Positions 1 through 6,933 of a stretch of 64,000 nucleotides of DNA are shown here, one piece after another. The notes under the pieces are model-generated. The model saw nothing but the letters and a program-made list of their open reading frames with translations. It was not told where the DNA came from and searched no databases. The translations under genes and the position numbers were made by a program. The stretch's first letter is position 1, and the number at the start of each line of letters is the position of its first letter. This stretch comes from Geodermatophilus siccatus (GTDB lineage: Bacteria > Actinomycetota > Actinomycetes > Mycobacteriales > Geodermatophilaceae): assembly GCF_900103785.1 (NCBI RefSeq), contig NZ_FNHE01000006.1:186001-250000 (forward strand), written 5' to 3'.

Positions 1-1
1 G

Positions 2-310
2 GCCGAGGCGCTGGCCGCGCTGGAGCGGCTGCGGGCGTCGGGGTCGACCGTCGTCATGAGCACCCACGACGTCGACCTGGCGCTGCGCTGGGCCGACGAC
101 GTCGCCGTCGTGGTCGACCGGACGGTGGTGCAGGGCGCCCCGGCCGACCTCCTGGCCGACGACGCACTGCTCGCCCGCGCCCGCCTCGACCGGCCGTGGG
201 CGCTGACCGTCGGCGCCCGGCTGCGCGCGCTGGGCCTCCTGCCCGACGGCGCCCTCCCCCGCGACGCGGAGTCGCTGCTGGCCGCGCTGCCCGAGGGGGT
301 GACCCCGTGA
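2..310 (+). CDS. cbiO: Energy-coupling factor cobalt transporter ATPase, C-terminal part
   Basis: The frame is open from the window edge, so only the last 102 residues are visible. They hold the end of an ABC ATPase: the H-loop region (STHDVDLALRWADDVAVV) follows a typical GSTVVM strand and is followed by a helical tail. H-loop sequences of the form THDxxLA.xWADxVxVL are typical of CbiO/EcfA subunits that energise cobalt or nickel uptake. The cobalamin genes directly downstream agree with a cobalt transporter. Walker A and the signature motif lie outside the window, so the family call rests on the tail and on context. The stop codon overlaps the first codon of a linker minicistron (GTGA). Confidence 0.75.
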   Translation, partial: AEALAALERLRASGSTVVMSTHDVDLALRWADDVAVVVDRTVVQGAPADLLADDALLARARLDRPWALTVGARLRALGLLPDGALPRDAESLLAALPEGVTP

Positions 311-387
311 CCGAGCTCGCGCGGTCTCGCATGGGCACGGCACCGCCGACCACGGAGCTGCCGAGCGCCGGCGAGGAGGCGACGTGA
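307..387 (+). repeat. Linker minicistron repeat, copy 1 (81 nt)
   Basis: This is a 26-codon frame that begins with a GTG overlapping the stop of the upstream gene (GTGA) and ends with a TGA overlapping the GTG of the downstream gene (GTGA). It aligns without gaps to the copies at 2157-2237 and 31684-31764. Shared features are an early GAGCTCGCG block, a central GGCACCGCC-type block and a GAGCGCC..GAGGAG end that supplies the ribosome-binding site of the next gene. The encoded peptide would start VTELARS and end SAGEEAT. Whether it is translated is unknown. Confidence 0.7.
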
Positions 388-725
388 TCGTCGGCGTCGG
401 CGCACGACCGGGGGTGGGCGCCGCGGAGGTGCTGGCCGCCGTCGACGCCGTCCTGCCCGCAGGCGCGGACGGCGTGCGGCTGGCCACCCTCGACGCCCGC
501 GCCGCCGAGCCCGGCCTGGTCGAGGCGGCGGCCGCCCGCGGCTGGCCGCTGACCGGGCACCCCGCCGCCGCGCTGGCCGCCGTCCCGGTGCCGTCGCCGT
601 CGGCGCGGGTGGCTGCCGCCGTGGGGACGCCGTCGGTCGCCGAGGCCGCGGCGCTGCTGGGCGGCGGGACGCTGCTGGTGGGCCGCACGGTGGTCGGCCG
701 GGTCACGGTGGCGGTGGCGCGGTGA
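384..725 (+). CDS. Cobalamin biosynthesis protein, CbiG C-terminal/CobE-type domain
   Basis: The 113-residue protein opens with MIVGVGARPGVGA, the glycine-rich start of the CobE/CbiG C-terminal domain, and keeps the family pattern of a LATLDARAAEPGLVEAAAARG helix and a central PVPSPSARV strand followed by GTPSVAEAAALL. In full CbiG this domain takes part in opening ring C and extruding C20 of the precorrin intermediate; a free-standing form is common in actinobacteria. The GTG start is preceded by GAGGAG supplied by the linker repeat. It overlaps the next frame by 4 nt (GTGA) and lies between a cobalt-type ABC ATPase and cobT, consistent with vitamin B12 synthesis. Confidence 0.8.
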   Translation: MIVGVGARPGVGAAEVLAAVDAVLPAGADGVRLATLDARAAEPGLVEAAAARGWPLTGHPAAALAAVPVPSPSARVAAAVGTPSVAEAAALLGGGTLLVGRTVVGRVTVAVAR

Positions 726-1060
726 GCGCCGGAGGCGGGTCCGCGCCGGGTGGGGGGCCGGAGGCCCTCCGGACGGCGCGGACGGGTGAGCTCAGCGCCA
801 CGGCGGGACGGCACCCGGATGCGGTGGGAGCCCGGAGGACGACCGAGTCGTCGCACCACCACGGGGAGGCCGACCTCGCGCGGGGCCTGGTCGACCTCGC
901 GGTCACCGCCGCGGACGGCCGCCCGGCCGGGGAGGTGCTGCCCACCGCGGTCCGTCATCCCGCGACCTCGGTGCTCCTCGCCGCCGACCTCGCTGCCATC
1001 CTGGACCCCGGGACACCGGCGTTCCAGCACCTGCCCCGCCTCCCCGAGGAGATCCGCTGA
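722..1060 (+). CDS. Uncharacterised protein in the cobalamin cluster
   Basis: The 112-residue frame is coupled to its upstream neighbour by GTGA and to cobT downstream (its TGA overlaps the CTG start of cobT). I do not recognise the family. The C-terminal half (about residues 47-112: DLARGLVDLAVTAADGRPAG, then HPATSVLLAADLAAIL and a PGTPAFQHLPRLPEEIR tail) looks like real coding sequence. The N-terminal 45 residues are low in structure and overlap, in antisense, a copy of the multi-hairpin repeat also found after several stop codons in this window. The simplest view is a small gene, or a degraded remnant of a larger cobalamin gene, whose 5' end was invaded by that repeat. Confidence 0.5.
   Translation: MSAGGGSAPGGGPEALRTARTGELSATAGRHPDAVGARRTTESSHHHGEADLARGLVDLAVTAADGRPAGEVLPTAVRHPATSVLLAADLAAILDPGTPAFQHLPRLPEEIR
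752..856 (-). repeat. Multi-hairpin repeat family B, copy A (divergent)
   Basis: Read on the minus strand, this stretch matches the element after the RidA gene (19553-19652). The shared blocks, in order, are TGCGAYGAC, CGTCCTCCGG, GGTGCCG, GCTGAGC and GGAGGnCCTCCGGnCCCC. The first stem is imperfect here. It is the only copy not directly behind a stop codon; it lies antisense inside the 5' half of the frame at 722-1060. Confidence 0.5.
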
Positions 1061-2160
1061 GCCGCCCCACCACCCCTGCCCCCTTCGCCGGCACCCTGCT
1101 GGGCGAGACGATCGCCGCGGTCGCGCCGAGGGACGCCGCCGCCGAGCGCGCCGCCCGCGACCGCCTGGACCGGATGACCAAGCCGCCGGGCTCGCTGGGC
1201 GTGCTCGAGGACGTCGCCGCGCAGCTGGCCGGCACCGCGGGCGCCTGCCCGCCGCCGCTGCCCACGCCGGCCGCGGTCGCGGTCTTCGCCGGCGACCACG
1301 GGGTCCACGCGCAGGGTGTCACCCCGTGGCCGCAGGAGGTCACCGCGCAGATGGTGGCCAACTTCGCCCGCGGCGGCGCGGTCGTCAACGCGTTCGCCGC
1401 CCAGCTCGGGGCCGACGTCGTCGTGGTGGACGTCGGGGTCGCGACGCCGTACGCGGTCGAGGTCAGCCCCGCGCTGCTGTCCCGCAAGGTCAGGTCCGGC
1501 ACCGCCGACCTCGCCGTCGGCCCGGCCATGACGCTCGACGAGGCGCGGCGGGCGGTCGAGGTCGGCATCGAGGTGGCCACCGAGCTGGCCGCGGACCACG
1601 CCTGCCTGGTCACCGGCGACATGGGCATCACCAACACCACGGCGTCGGCGGCGCTGGTCTGCGCGTTCACCGGCGCGACGCCGGCCGCGGCGACCGGGCG
1701 CGGCACCGGGGTCGACGACCCGACGCTGGCCCGCAAGGTCGGGGTGGTCGGCCGTGCGGTGGCCCGCGTGCCCGAGCGGCCGTCGACGTCGGAGGCCGCG
1801 CTGGCCGCGCTGGCGGAGGTCGGCGGCCTGGAGCACGCCGCGCTCGCCGGGTTCGTGCTCGGTGCCGCCGCGGCGCGGGTGCCGGTGCTGCTGGACGGCG
1901 TGATCGCGGGGTCCGCGGCGCTGGTCGCGGCCGCGCTGTGCCCGGCGGCGCTGGAGCACGCGCTGGCCGGCCACACCTCGGCCGAGCCGGGGCACGCCCT
2001 GGCGCTGCGGGCACTGGGCCTGCGCCCGCTGCTCGGCCTGGACCTGCGCCTGGGCGAGGGCACCGGCGCCCTGCTGGCGCTGCCGCTGGTGGCCAGCGCG
2101 GCGCGGGCGCTGCGCGAGGTGGCGACGTTCGACTCGGCCGGTGTGACGGAGAAGTCGTGA
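1057..2160 (+). CDS. cobT: Nicotinate-nucleotide--dimethylbenzimidazole phosphoribosyltransferase
   Basis: CobT makes alpha-ribazole phosphate for the lower ligand of cobalamin. The frame has the family motifs DRMTKPPGSLG, VFAGDHGVHAQGVTPWP, the TGDMGITNTTASAA block and, near the C terminus, LGEGTGALLALPL, in which the Glu (about residue 334) is the catalytic base. The only start that keeps the conserved N-terminal helix is CTG at 1057, placed 5 nt after GAGGAG and overlapping the upstream stop; the first ATG (1174) would remove about 39 residues, including the helix before the TKPPGSLG motif. Length from CTG is 367 residues, close to the usual 350. Translation is probably coupled to the preceding gene. 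Confidence 0.93.
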   Translation: MSRPTTPAPFAGTLLGETIAAVAPRDAAAERAARDRLDRMTKPPGSLGVLEDVAAQLAGTAGACPPPLPTPAAVAVFAGDHGVHAQGVTPWPQEVTAQMVANFARGGAVVNAFAAQLGADVVVVDVGVATPYAVEVSPALLSRKVRSGTADLAVGPAMTLDEARRAVEVGIEVATELAADHACLVTGDMGITNTTASAALVCAFTGATPAAATGRGTGVDDPTLARKVGVVGRAVARVPERPSTSEAALAALAEVGGLEHAALAGFVLGAAAARVPVLLDGVIAGSAALVAAALCPAALEHALAGHTSAEPGHALALRALGLRPLLGLDLRLGEGTGALLALPLVASAARALREVATFDSAGVTEKS

Positions 2161-2237
2161 GCGACCTCGCGAGCTCACGCGTGGGCTCAGCAGCGCCGCT
2201 CGCGGCCGCGACGAGCGCCAACGAGGAGCGACCGTGA
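2157..2237 (+). repeat. Linker minicistron repeat, copy 2 (81 nt)
   Basis: Second 27-codon linker (26 residues and stop), bounded on both sides by GTGA: GTG overlaps the cobT stop and the terminal TGA overlaps the cysG start. It contains the palindrome-like CTCGCGAGCTCAC, the central GCAGCGCCG and the end GACGAGCGCC followed by GAGGAG. The reading frame would give VSDLASSR to TSANEERP. The space between cobT and cysG is 73 nt, identical to the spaces at the other two copies. Confidence 0.75.
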
Positions 2238-3493
2238 GCGCCACCCCGGTCGACCCCGCGAGCGGGGTGGTCTACCCGGTCGGGCTGCGGCTGCTGGACC
2301 GGGAGGTGGTCGTCGTGGGCGGCGGGCAGGTGGCGCACCGCCGCGTCGCCGGGCTGCTGGAGGCCCGCGCGCGGGTCACGGTGGTCAGCCCCGAGGTGAC
2401 GCCGGCGCTGGAGGCGCTGGTCGGCCCGGGCGCGGTCACCTGGCTGCGCCGCCGGTACGAGCCCGGTGACCTGGACGGCGCCTGGTACGCGGTGGCCGCG
2501 ACCGACGACCCGGCGGTGAACGAGGCGGTCGCCGAGGAGGCCGAGCGGGCGCGGGTGTTCTGCGCCCGCGCCGACGACCGGGCGGCGTCCAGCGTGTGGA
2601 CCCCGGCGGTCGGCCGGCAGGGCGACCTCGTCGTGGGGGTGCACGGCGGCGGGGATCCGCAGCGCGCGGTGGGCGTGCGGGACGCCGTCCTGGCCGGGCT
2701 GACCGACGGCTCGATCCGCGACCGGGCGGCGCGCGAGGTCCCCGGCGGGCGGCCCGGCTCCGTCGTGCTCGTCGGGGGCGGGCCGGGCGACCCCGGGCTG
2801 ATCACCGTGCGCGGCCAGCAGGCGGTGTCGCAGGCCGACGTCGTCGTCGCCGACCACCTCGCGCCGCAGTCCCTGCTGGCGTCGCTGCCCGCGGAGGTGG
2901 AGGTCATCGACGCCTCGAAGCTGCCGCGCGGCCGGTACATGGCGCAGGAGCAGATCAACGCGCTGCTGGTCGAGCACGCCCGGGCGGGCAGGCGGGTGGT
3001 GCGGCTCAAGGGCGGCGACCCGTTCGTCTTCGGCCGCGGCATGGAGGAGCTCGAGGCCTGTGTCTCCGCCGGTGTGCCGGTCGAGGTGGTGCCCGGGGTG
3101 ACGTCGGCGATCGGCGTCCCCGGACTGGCCGGCATCCCGGTCACCCACCGCGGGCTGACCCACGAGTTCGTCGTGGTCTCCGGGCACGTGCCACCGGGGC
3201 ACCCGCAGTCGCTGGTCGACTGGGAGGCGCTGGGGCGGCTGCGCGGCACGGTCGTCGTCCTCATGGGCGTGGACACCGCCCCGGCGATCGCGGCGGCGCT
3301 GGTCGAGCACGGCCGGACGCCGGAGACGCCGGTGGCCGTCGTCGCCGACGGGTCGACACCGACCCAGCGCACGGTGCGCACCACCCTGGCCGGACTGGCG
3401 CAGACCCTCGCCGACCAGGACATCCGCCCGCCGGCCGTCTGGGTGGTCGGCGAGGTCGTGCGGCTCTCCGCGGACCTCCTCCAGCAGCGCTGA
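2234..3493 (+). CDS. cysG: Siroheme synthase: precorrin-2 dehydrogenase/uroporphyrinogen-III methyltransferase
   Basis: The protein has 419 residues and two parts. Residues 1-165 carry the NAD-binding dehydrogenase/ferrochelatase domain (VVVVGGGQVAHRRV near 25-38). Residues 175-415 carry the S-adenosylmethionine-dependent methyltransferase (VLVGGGPGDPGLITVRG from 178, DVVVADHL, VRLKGGDPFVFGRG and the PGVTSAIGVPGLAGIPVTHRG block). Together these convert uroporphyrinogen III to precorrin-2 and on towards sirohaem, feeding sulfite/nitrite reductases and the cobalamin branch. It is shorter than the 457-residue E. coli enzyme because the dimerisation region between the halves is reduced. The GTG start follows GAGGAGCGACC, supplied by linker copy 2. 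A strong hairpin follows the stop. Confidence 0.94.
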   Translation: MSATPVDPASGVVYPVGLRLLDREVVVVGGGQVAHRRVAGLLEARARVTVVSPEVTPALEALVGPGAVTWLRRRYEPGDLDGAWYAVAATDDPAVNEAVAEEAERARVFCARADDRAASSVWTPAVGRQGDLVVGVHGGGDPQRAVGVRDAVLAGLTDGSIRDRAAREVPGGRPGSVVLVGGGPGDPGLITVRGQQAVSQADVVVADHLAPQSLLASLPAEVEVIDASKLPRGRYMAQEQINALLVEHARAGRRVVRLKGGDPFVFGRGMEELEACVSAGVPVEVVPGVTSAIGVPGLAGIPVTHRGLTHEFVVVSGHVPPGHPQSLVDWEALGRLRGTVVVLMGVDTAPAIAAALVEHGRTPETPVAVVADGSTPTQRTVRTTLAGLAQTLADQDIRPPAVWVVGEVVRLSADLLQQR

Positions 3494-3504
3494 CGACGGG
3501 TCCC

Positions 3505-3530
3505 GCCGGCGTCCCCGCGGGAACGCCGGC
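3505..3530 (+). terminator. GC-rich hairpin after cysG
   Basis: A 26-nt near-perfect inverted repeat starts 12 nt after the cysG stop: GCCGGCGT pairs with ACGCCGGC around a CCCGCGGG-type centre. There is no U tract, which is usual for high-GC actinobacterial terminators. Confidence 0.6.
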
Positions 3531-3544
3531 CCCATGTCTCACAG

Positions 3545-3673
3545 TCAGGCGACGGCGACCAGCCTCCCGGTGTCCCCCGCGTTCTCGGCGGCGAGACGGC
3601 GTTCGAGGTCCCGGTTGGCCAGCAGGACCCCGACCACGTAGGCGAGGTCCGTCGGCTCGCCGTTGACGTGCAC
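3545..3673 (-). CDS. Possible small protein (42 aa)
   Basis: A GTG-initiated frame on the minus strand would encode 42 residues beginning VHVNGEPTDLAYVVGVLLAN and containing NRDLERRLAAENAG. The composition looks like a real hydrophobic/helical peptide and not a shadow of another gene, because no gene occupies the opposite strand here. No good ribosome-binding site is visible and the start could lie further upstream (CTG in the same frame). It lies in the 296-nt space between cysG and the dioxygenase. Function unknown. Confidence 0.35.
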   Translation of the reverse strand: MHVNGEPTDLAYVVGVLLANRDLERRLAAENAGDTGRLVAVA

Positions 3674-3789
3674 CGCGTCGGGCAGGTCCGGTCGCTGGTC
3701 GGGAAGAGCAGCCGGGTGATCGACGCGGTGGGTGCTCCATCCCCGGGGCTGCGGGGCGGCTCCGCGGCCCCCGGACGGCGTCCGGCGGG

Positions 3790-4608
3790 CTACGGCCGGG
3801 GCCCGGCCGCTCCGTCGTCGTCCGGCAGGGGCGTCAGGCCGACGGTGTAGGACGCCATCGACAGCGAGCCGTCGGCGAACCCGTCGACCAGCAGCTCGGC
3901 CGTCGTGCCGGTCGCCCCCGCCATCCCGGCGACGTAGAGCAGCGGCAGGAAGTGGTCGGGGGTGGGGACGGCGAGGCCGGCGTCCGGGTGCCCGTCGAGG
4001 GCGGCGACCTCGGTCGGCCGCTCGAGCACGACCTCCCGCACCGCCTCGTCGAAGCGCTGCGCCCAGTCGTACCCGGTGTCGGGCATGGCGCGGCTGACCG
4101 CGCGCAGGTTGTGGACGACGTTGCCGCTGCCGATCACCAGCACGCCGTCCTCCCGCAGCGGGGCGAGGGCGGCGCCCAGGCGCAGGTGGTGCTCGGCCGG
4201 CTCGAGCGCGTTGACCGACAGCTGCACGACCGGCACGTCCGCGTCGGGGACGACGTGCCGCAGCACCGACCAGGCGCCGTGGTCGAAGCCCCAGCTGTCG
4301 AGGTCGGCGCCCACCCAGGTCGGGTGGACCAGGTCGGCGACCTCCTCGTACAGCGAGGGCAGCCCGGGCGCGTCGTAGCGGACGTCGTAGAGCGCGCGCG
4401 GGAAGCCGAAGAAGTCGTGGATCGTGCGCGGCCGCGGCATCGCGGTCACCGCGGTCGCGTGCACGAACCAGTGCGCCGAGACCACCAGGACCGCCCGCGG
4501 GCGCGGCACGGCCTGCCCGAACGCGCGCCAGGCCCGGGTGTAGCGGTTGTCCTCGATGGCGTTCACCGGGTTGCCGTGGCCGAGGAACGCAGCCGGCATC
4601 AGCCCCAC
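3790..4608 (-). CDS. DODA-type extradiol aromatic ring-opening dioxygenase (LigB family)
   Basis: The 272-residue protein belongs to the single-subunit class III extradiol dioxygenases (YgiD/4,5-DOPA dioxygenase). The diagnostic elements are FLGHGNPVNAIEDN at residues 8-21, VSAHW (His46), WGFDHGAWSVL (His110), the IGSGNVVHNL loop (His166) and TPDHFLPLLY (His219), giving the expected metal and acid/base histidines. These enzymes cleave catechol-type rings, although the bacterial physiological substrate is often unknown. The start is GTG at 4608 or ATG at 4597-4599; both keep all motifs. It lies downstream of soxR on the same strand with 91 nt between, so co-transcription is possible but not shown. 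Confidence 0.88.
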   Translation of the reverse strand: MGLMPAAFLGHGNPVNAIEDNRYTRAWRAFGQAVPRPRAVLVVSAHWFVHATAVTAMPRPRTIHDFFGFPRALYDVRYDAPGLPSLYEEVADLVHPTWVGADLDSWGFDHGAWSVLRHVVPDADVPVVQLSVNALEPAEHHLRLGAALAPLREDGVLVIGSGNVVHNLRAVSRAMPDTGYDWAQRFDEAVREVVLERPTEVAALDGHPDAGLAVPTPDHFLPLLYVAGMAGATGTTAELLVDGFADGSLSMASYTVGLTPLPDDDGAAGPRP

Positions 4609-4699
4609 GCGGTGATCTTCTCCCGCACCCGGCCGCCGTGCGACACGGGGACGCCACCCGGCGTCCGGCGCAGCGCTCCCTGCGCGTCGGTCCCGGCGG

Positions 4700-5173
4700 T
4701 CACCCCGCGTTCGAGACCGGCGGCACCCGCCGCAGCGCCGGGGACAGCAGCCGCGCCCCCGGCCCCTCGGCGCCCCGGACGTCGCCGGGGTTGTACAGCG
4801 CGCACCGGGTCAGCGACAGGCAGCCGCAGCCGATGCACGACGACAGCCCGTCGCGCAACTGCTGCAGGGCCCGGATCCGCTCGTCGAGCCGGTCCCGCCA
4901 CGACTCCGAGAGCCGGGCCCAGTCGCGGGCCGACGGCGTGCGCCCGTCGGGCAGCGTGGCCAGCGCCTCGCGGATCTCCGGCAGCGTCAGCCCGACGTTC
5001 TGCGCGGCCCGGACGAACGCCAGCCGGCGCAGCACGCTGCGCGGGAAGCGCCGCGCGCCGCCGGGCGTCCGGGTGGCCGTGACCAGACCCTGCGCCTCGT
5101 AGTAGCGCAGCGCGGAGACCGCCATCCCCGACCGCTCGGCCACCTGCCCGATGGTCAGCAGCCCGTCCACCAC
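4700..5173 (-). CDS. soxR: Redox-sensing MerR-family activator SoxR
   Basis: The 157-residue protein begins with a MerR helix-turn-helix (LLTIGQVAERSGMAVSALRYYE, residues 5-26), continues with the dimerisation helix and ends with the [2Fe-2S] cluster motif CIGCGCLSLTRC: Cys113, 116, 118 and 124 in the exact CX2CXCX5C spacing of SoxR. It should sense redox-cycling compounds or superoxide and activate promoters with a 19-bp spacer. The start is the first of two adjacent GTG codons, preceded by GGGGAGGC. The SoxR box at 5185-5204 lies 12 nt upstream of the start and in front of the divergent dehydrogenase, so SoxR probably controls both itself and that gene. Confidence 0.95.
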   Translation of the reverse strand: MVDGLLTIGQVAERSGMAVSALRYYEAQGLVTATRTPGGARRFPRSVLRRLAFVRAAQNVGLTLPEIREALATLPDGRTPSARDWARLSESWRDRLDERIRALQQLRDGLSSCIGCGCLSLTRCALYNPGDVRGAEGPGARLLSPALRRVPPVSNAG

Positions 5174-5181
5174 GCCTCCCC

Positions 5182-5212
5182 TTGACCTCAAGTCGACTTG
5201 AGGTACGACGGT
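5182..5212 (+). promoter_or_regulatory. SoxR box within a MerR-type promoter
   Basis: A perfect 20-bp palindrome, ACCTCAAGTCGACTTGAGGT, occupies 5185-5204; its core matches the classical soxS operator (CCTCAAGT..ACTTGAGG). It lies between a -35-like TTGACC (5182-5187) and a -10-like GACGGT (5207-5212) separated by 19 nt, the stretched spacer that MerR-family activators correct. The dehydrogenase ATG (5219) comes 6 nt later, so the transcript would be leaderless. Confidence 0.9.
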
Positions 5213-5218
5213 AGCGCC

Positions 5219-5917
5219 ATGACACCTCCCACCGCACTCGTCACGGGGGCCTCCCGCGGCCTGGGCGCCGCCCTCGCCGAGGCCCTGAGCCGCCGTGGCT
5301 GGCGGCTCGTCGTCGACGGCCGCACCCCCGACCGGCTGGCCGCCGCCGTCGCCGCGCTGCCCCGCCCGGACCTGGTCACCGCCGTCCCCGGCGACGTGGC
5401 CGACCCCGCCCACCGCGCCGCGCTCGCCGCCGCCGTCGGCGACCGGCTCGACCTGCTGGTCAACAACGCCAGCGAGCTCGGCCCGACCCCGCTCCCCGGG
5501 CTGGCCGACCTGCCGCCCGCGGCCCTCGAGCGGGTGCTCGCGGTGAACACCGTCGCCCCGCTCGCCCTGGTCCAGGCGGTGCTGCCGGCCCTCGAGCGGG
5601 CCGGCGGGGTGGTGCTCGACGTCAGCAGCGACGCCGCGGTCGAGGCCTACGAGGGCTGGGGCGGGTACGGCGCGAGCAAGGCCGCCCTCGACCAGCTCAG
5701 CGCCGTCCTCGCCGTCGAGCACCCGGCGCTGCGGGTGTACGCCGTCGACCCGGGCGACATGGCCACCGACATGCACCGCGCGGCCGACCCCGACGCGACG
5801 GGGCTGCCCGAACCGGCGGCCGTCGTCCCCGCGCTGCTCCGGCTCGTGGACGAGGCTCTGCCGAGCGGCCGCTACCGCGCCGCGGACCTGGCCGTCCCGG
5901 CGGGGGCCGGCCGGTGA
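5219..5917 (+). CDS. Short-chain dehydrogenase/reductase, probable SoxR target
   Basis: The 232-residue protein has the Rossmann motif TGASRGLG at residues 9-16, NNAS near 82-85, a catalytic Ser near 137 and the YGASK motif (Tyr150, Lys154). This is a classical NAD(P)H-dependent SDR; the substrate cannot be read from sequence. The preferred start is ATG at 5219, because it lies directly after the SoxR-controlled promoter; an upstream in-frame start at 5198 would fall inside the operator. The placement makes it a likely member of the small SoxR regulon that in streptomycetes handles redox-active metabolites. It overlaps the next gene by 4 nt (GTGA). Confidence 0.88.
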   Translation: MTPPTALVTGASRGLGAALAEALSRRGWRLVVDGRTPDRLAAAVAALPRPDLVTAVPGDVADPAHRAALAAAVGDRLDLLVNNASELGPTPLPGLADLPPAALERVLAVNTVAPLALVQAVLPALERAGGVVLDVSSDAAVEAYEGWGGYGASKAALDQLSAVLAVEHPALRVYAVDPGDMATDMHRAADPDATGLPEPAAVVPALLRLVDEALPSGRYRAADLAVPAGAGR

Positions 5918-6933
5918 CCGCGCGCGCCATGGGTGCCGAGGCGGCCGCACCGCCGGAGCGCCGGGGCCTGGCCCGCGACGGCGTGCGGCTGATGACGGTC
6001 CGGCCCGACGGGATCACCGAGACGGTCTTCCGCGACCTGCCCGAGCTGCTCGAGCCCGGCGACCTCGTCGTCGTCAACACCTCGGCGACGCTGCCCGCGC
6101 GCCTCGACGTCCGGCGGGCCGACGGTGTCCGCGCCCCGCTGCACGTGGCCACCACGCTGGACGACGGCGACTGGGTCGTGGAGCTGCGCCGTCCGGGCAA
6201 CGACGGCCCCGACCGAGGCGTGGAGCCCGGGACGCTGCTCGACCTGCCCGGCGCCGTCCGGCTGCGGCTGGTCGAGGCCTTCCCGGCACCGGCGCGGGCG
6301 TCGCGGCTGTGGCGGGCCCGCCCCGACCCGGCCGTCCCCGCCGCCGAGCACCTGCAGCGGCACGGCGTGCCGATCCGCTACGGCTACCTCGGTGCCGCCG
6401 TCCCGCTGGCCGACGCGCAGAACGTCTACGCCACCGAACCCGGCAGCGCGGAGAACGCCAGCGCCGGGCGGCCGTTCACCGACCGGGTGCTGGTGCGGCT
6501 GATGGCCCGCGGCGTCCCCGTCGTCCCGGTCGTGCTGCACGCCGGCGTATCCAGCCCCGAGCTGCACGAGCCGCCGGCGCCGGAGCGCTACCGGGTGCCC
6601 GAGGTCACCGCCCGGCTGGTCAACGCGACGCGCGCCGCCGGGAGCCGGGTCGTCGCCGTGGGGACGACGGTCACCCGCGCACTGGAGACGGCGACCGGCG
6701 AGGACGGCGTCACCCGTCCGGCCGCCGGCTGGACCGACCTGGTGCTCGGCCCCGACCGCCCCGCCCGGGTCGTCACCGGCCTGCTCACCGGGCTGCACGC
6801 GCCCGACGCCAGCCACCTGCTGCTGCTCGAGTCGGTGGCGGGCCGCGAGCTGGTCGACCGGGCCTACGCGCGGGCCGTCGCCGGCGGCTACCTGTGGCAC
6901 GAGTTCGGTGACACGATGCTGTTCCTGCCGTGA
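5914..6933 (+). CDS. queA: QueA-like S-adenosylmethionine:tRNA ribosyltransferase-isomerase
   Basis: The 339-residue protein carries the family markers DLVVVNTSATLPARL, IRYGYLGAAVPLADAQNVYA, the SAENASAGRPFTDRVL loop and a C-terminal WHEFGDTMLFLP. Canonical QueA transfers the ribosyl part of SAM to 7-aminomethyl-7-deazaguanine in tRNA to form epoxyqueuosine. Residues around the substrate loop deviate from the GTRT.TSLP form of proteobacterial QueA, and no other queuosine gene is visible here, so the acceptor could differ. The GTG start overlaps the upstream dehydrogenase by 4 nt and the end overlaps the next gene, giving a coupled three-gene unit that may share the SoxR promoter. Confidence 0.8.
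   Translation: MTARAMGAEAAAPPERRGLARDGVRLMTVRPDGITETVFRDLPELLEPGDLVVVNTSATLPARLDVRRADGVRAPLHVATTLDDGDWVVELRRPGNDGPDRGVEPGTLLDLPGAVRLRLVEAFPAPARASRLWRARPDPAVPAAEHLQRHGVPIRYGYLGAAVPLADAQNVYATEPGSAENASAGRPFTDRVLVRLMARGVPVVPVVLHAGVSSPELHEPPAPERYRVPEVTARLVNATRAAGSRVVAVGTTVTRALETATGEDGVTRPAAGWTDLVLGPDRPARVVTGLLTGLHAPDASHLLLLESVAGRELVDRAYARAVAGGYLWHEFGDTMLFLP

Noticed and set aside
311-2233. Cobalamin riboswitch in the cobalamin cluster
   Set aside because: The gaps are only 73 nt and are filled by the linker repeat; no B12-box-like sequence was seen. A riboswitch could lie upstream of the window.
955-2244. Long minus-strand frame (429 codons) antisense to cobT
   Set aside because: Composition is Arg/Gly/His-rich as expected for the complement of a high-GC gene; the plus strand encodes a clear CobT.
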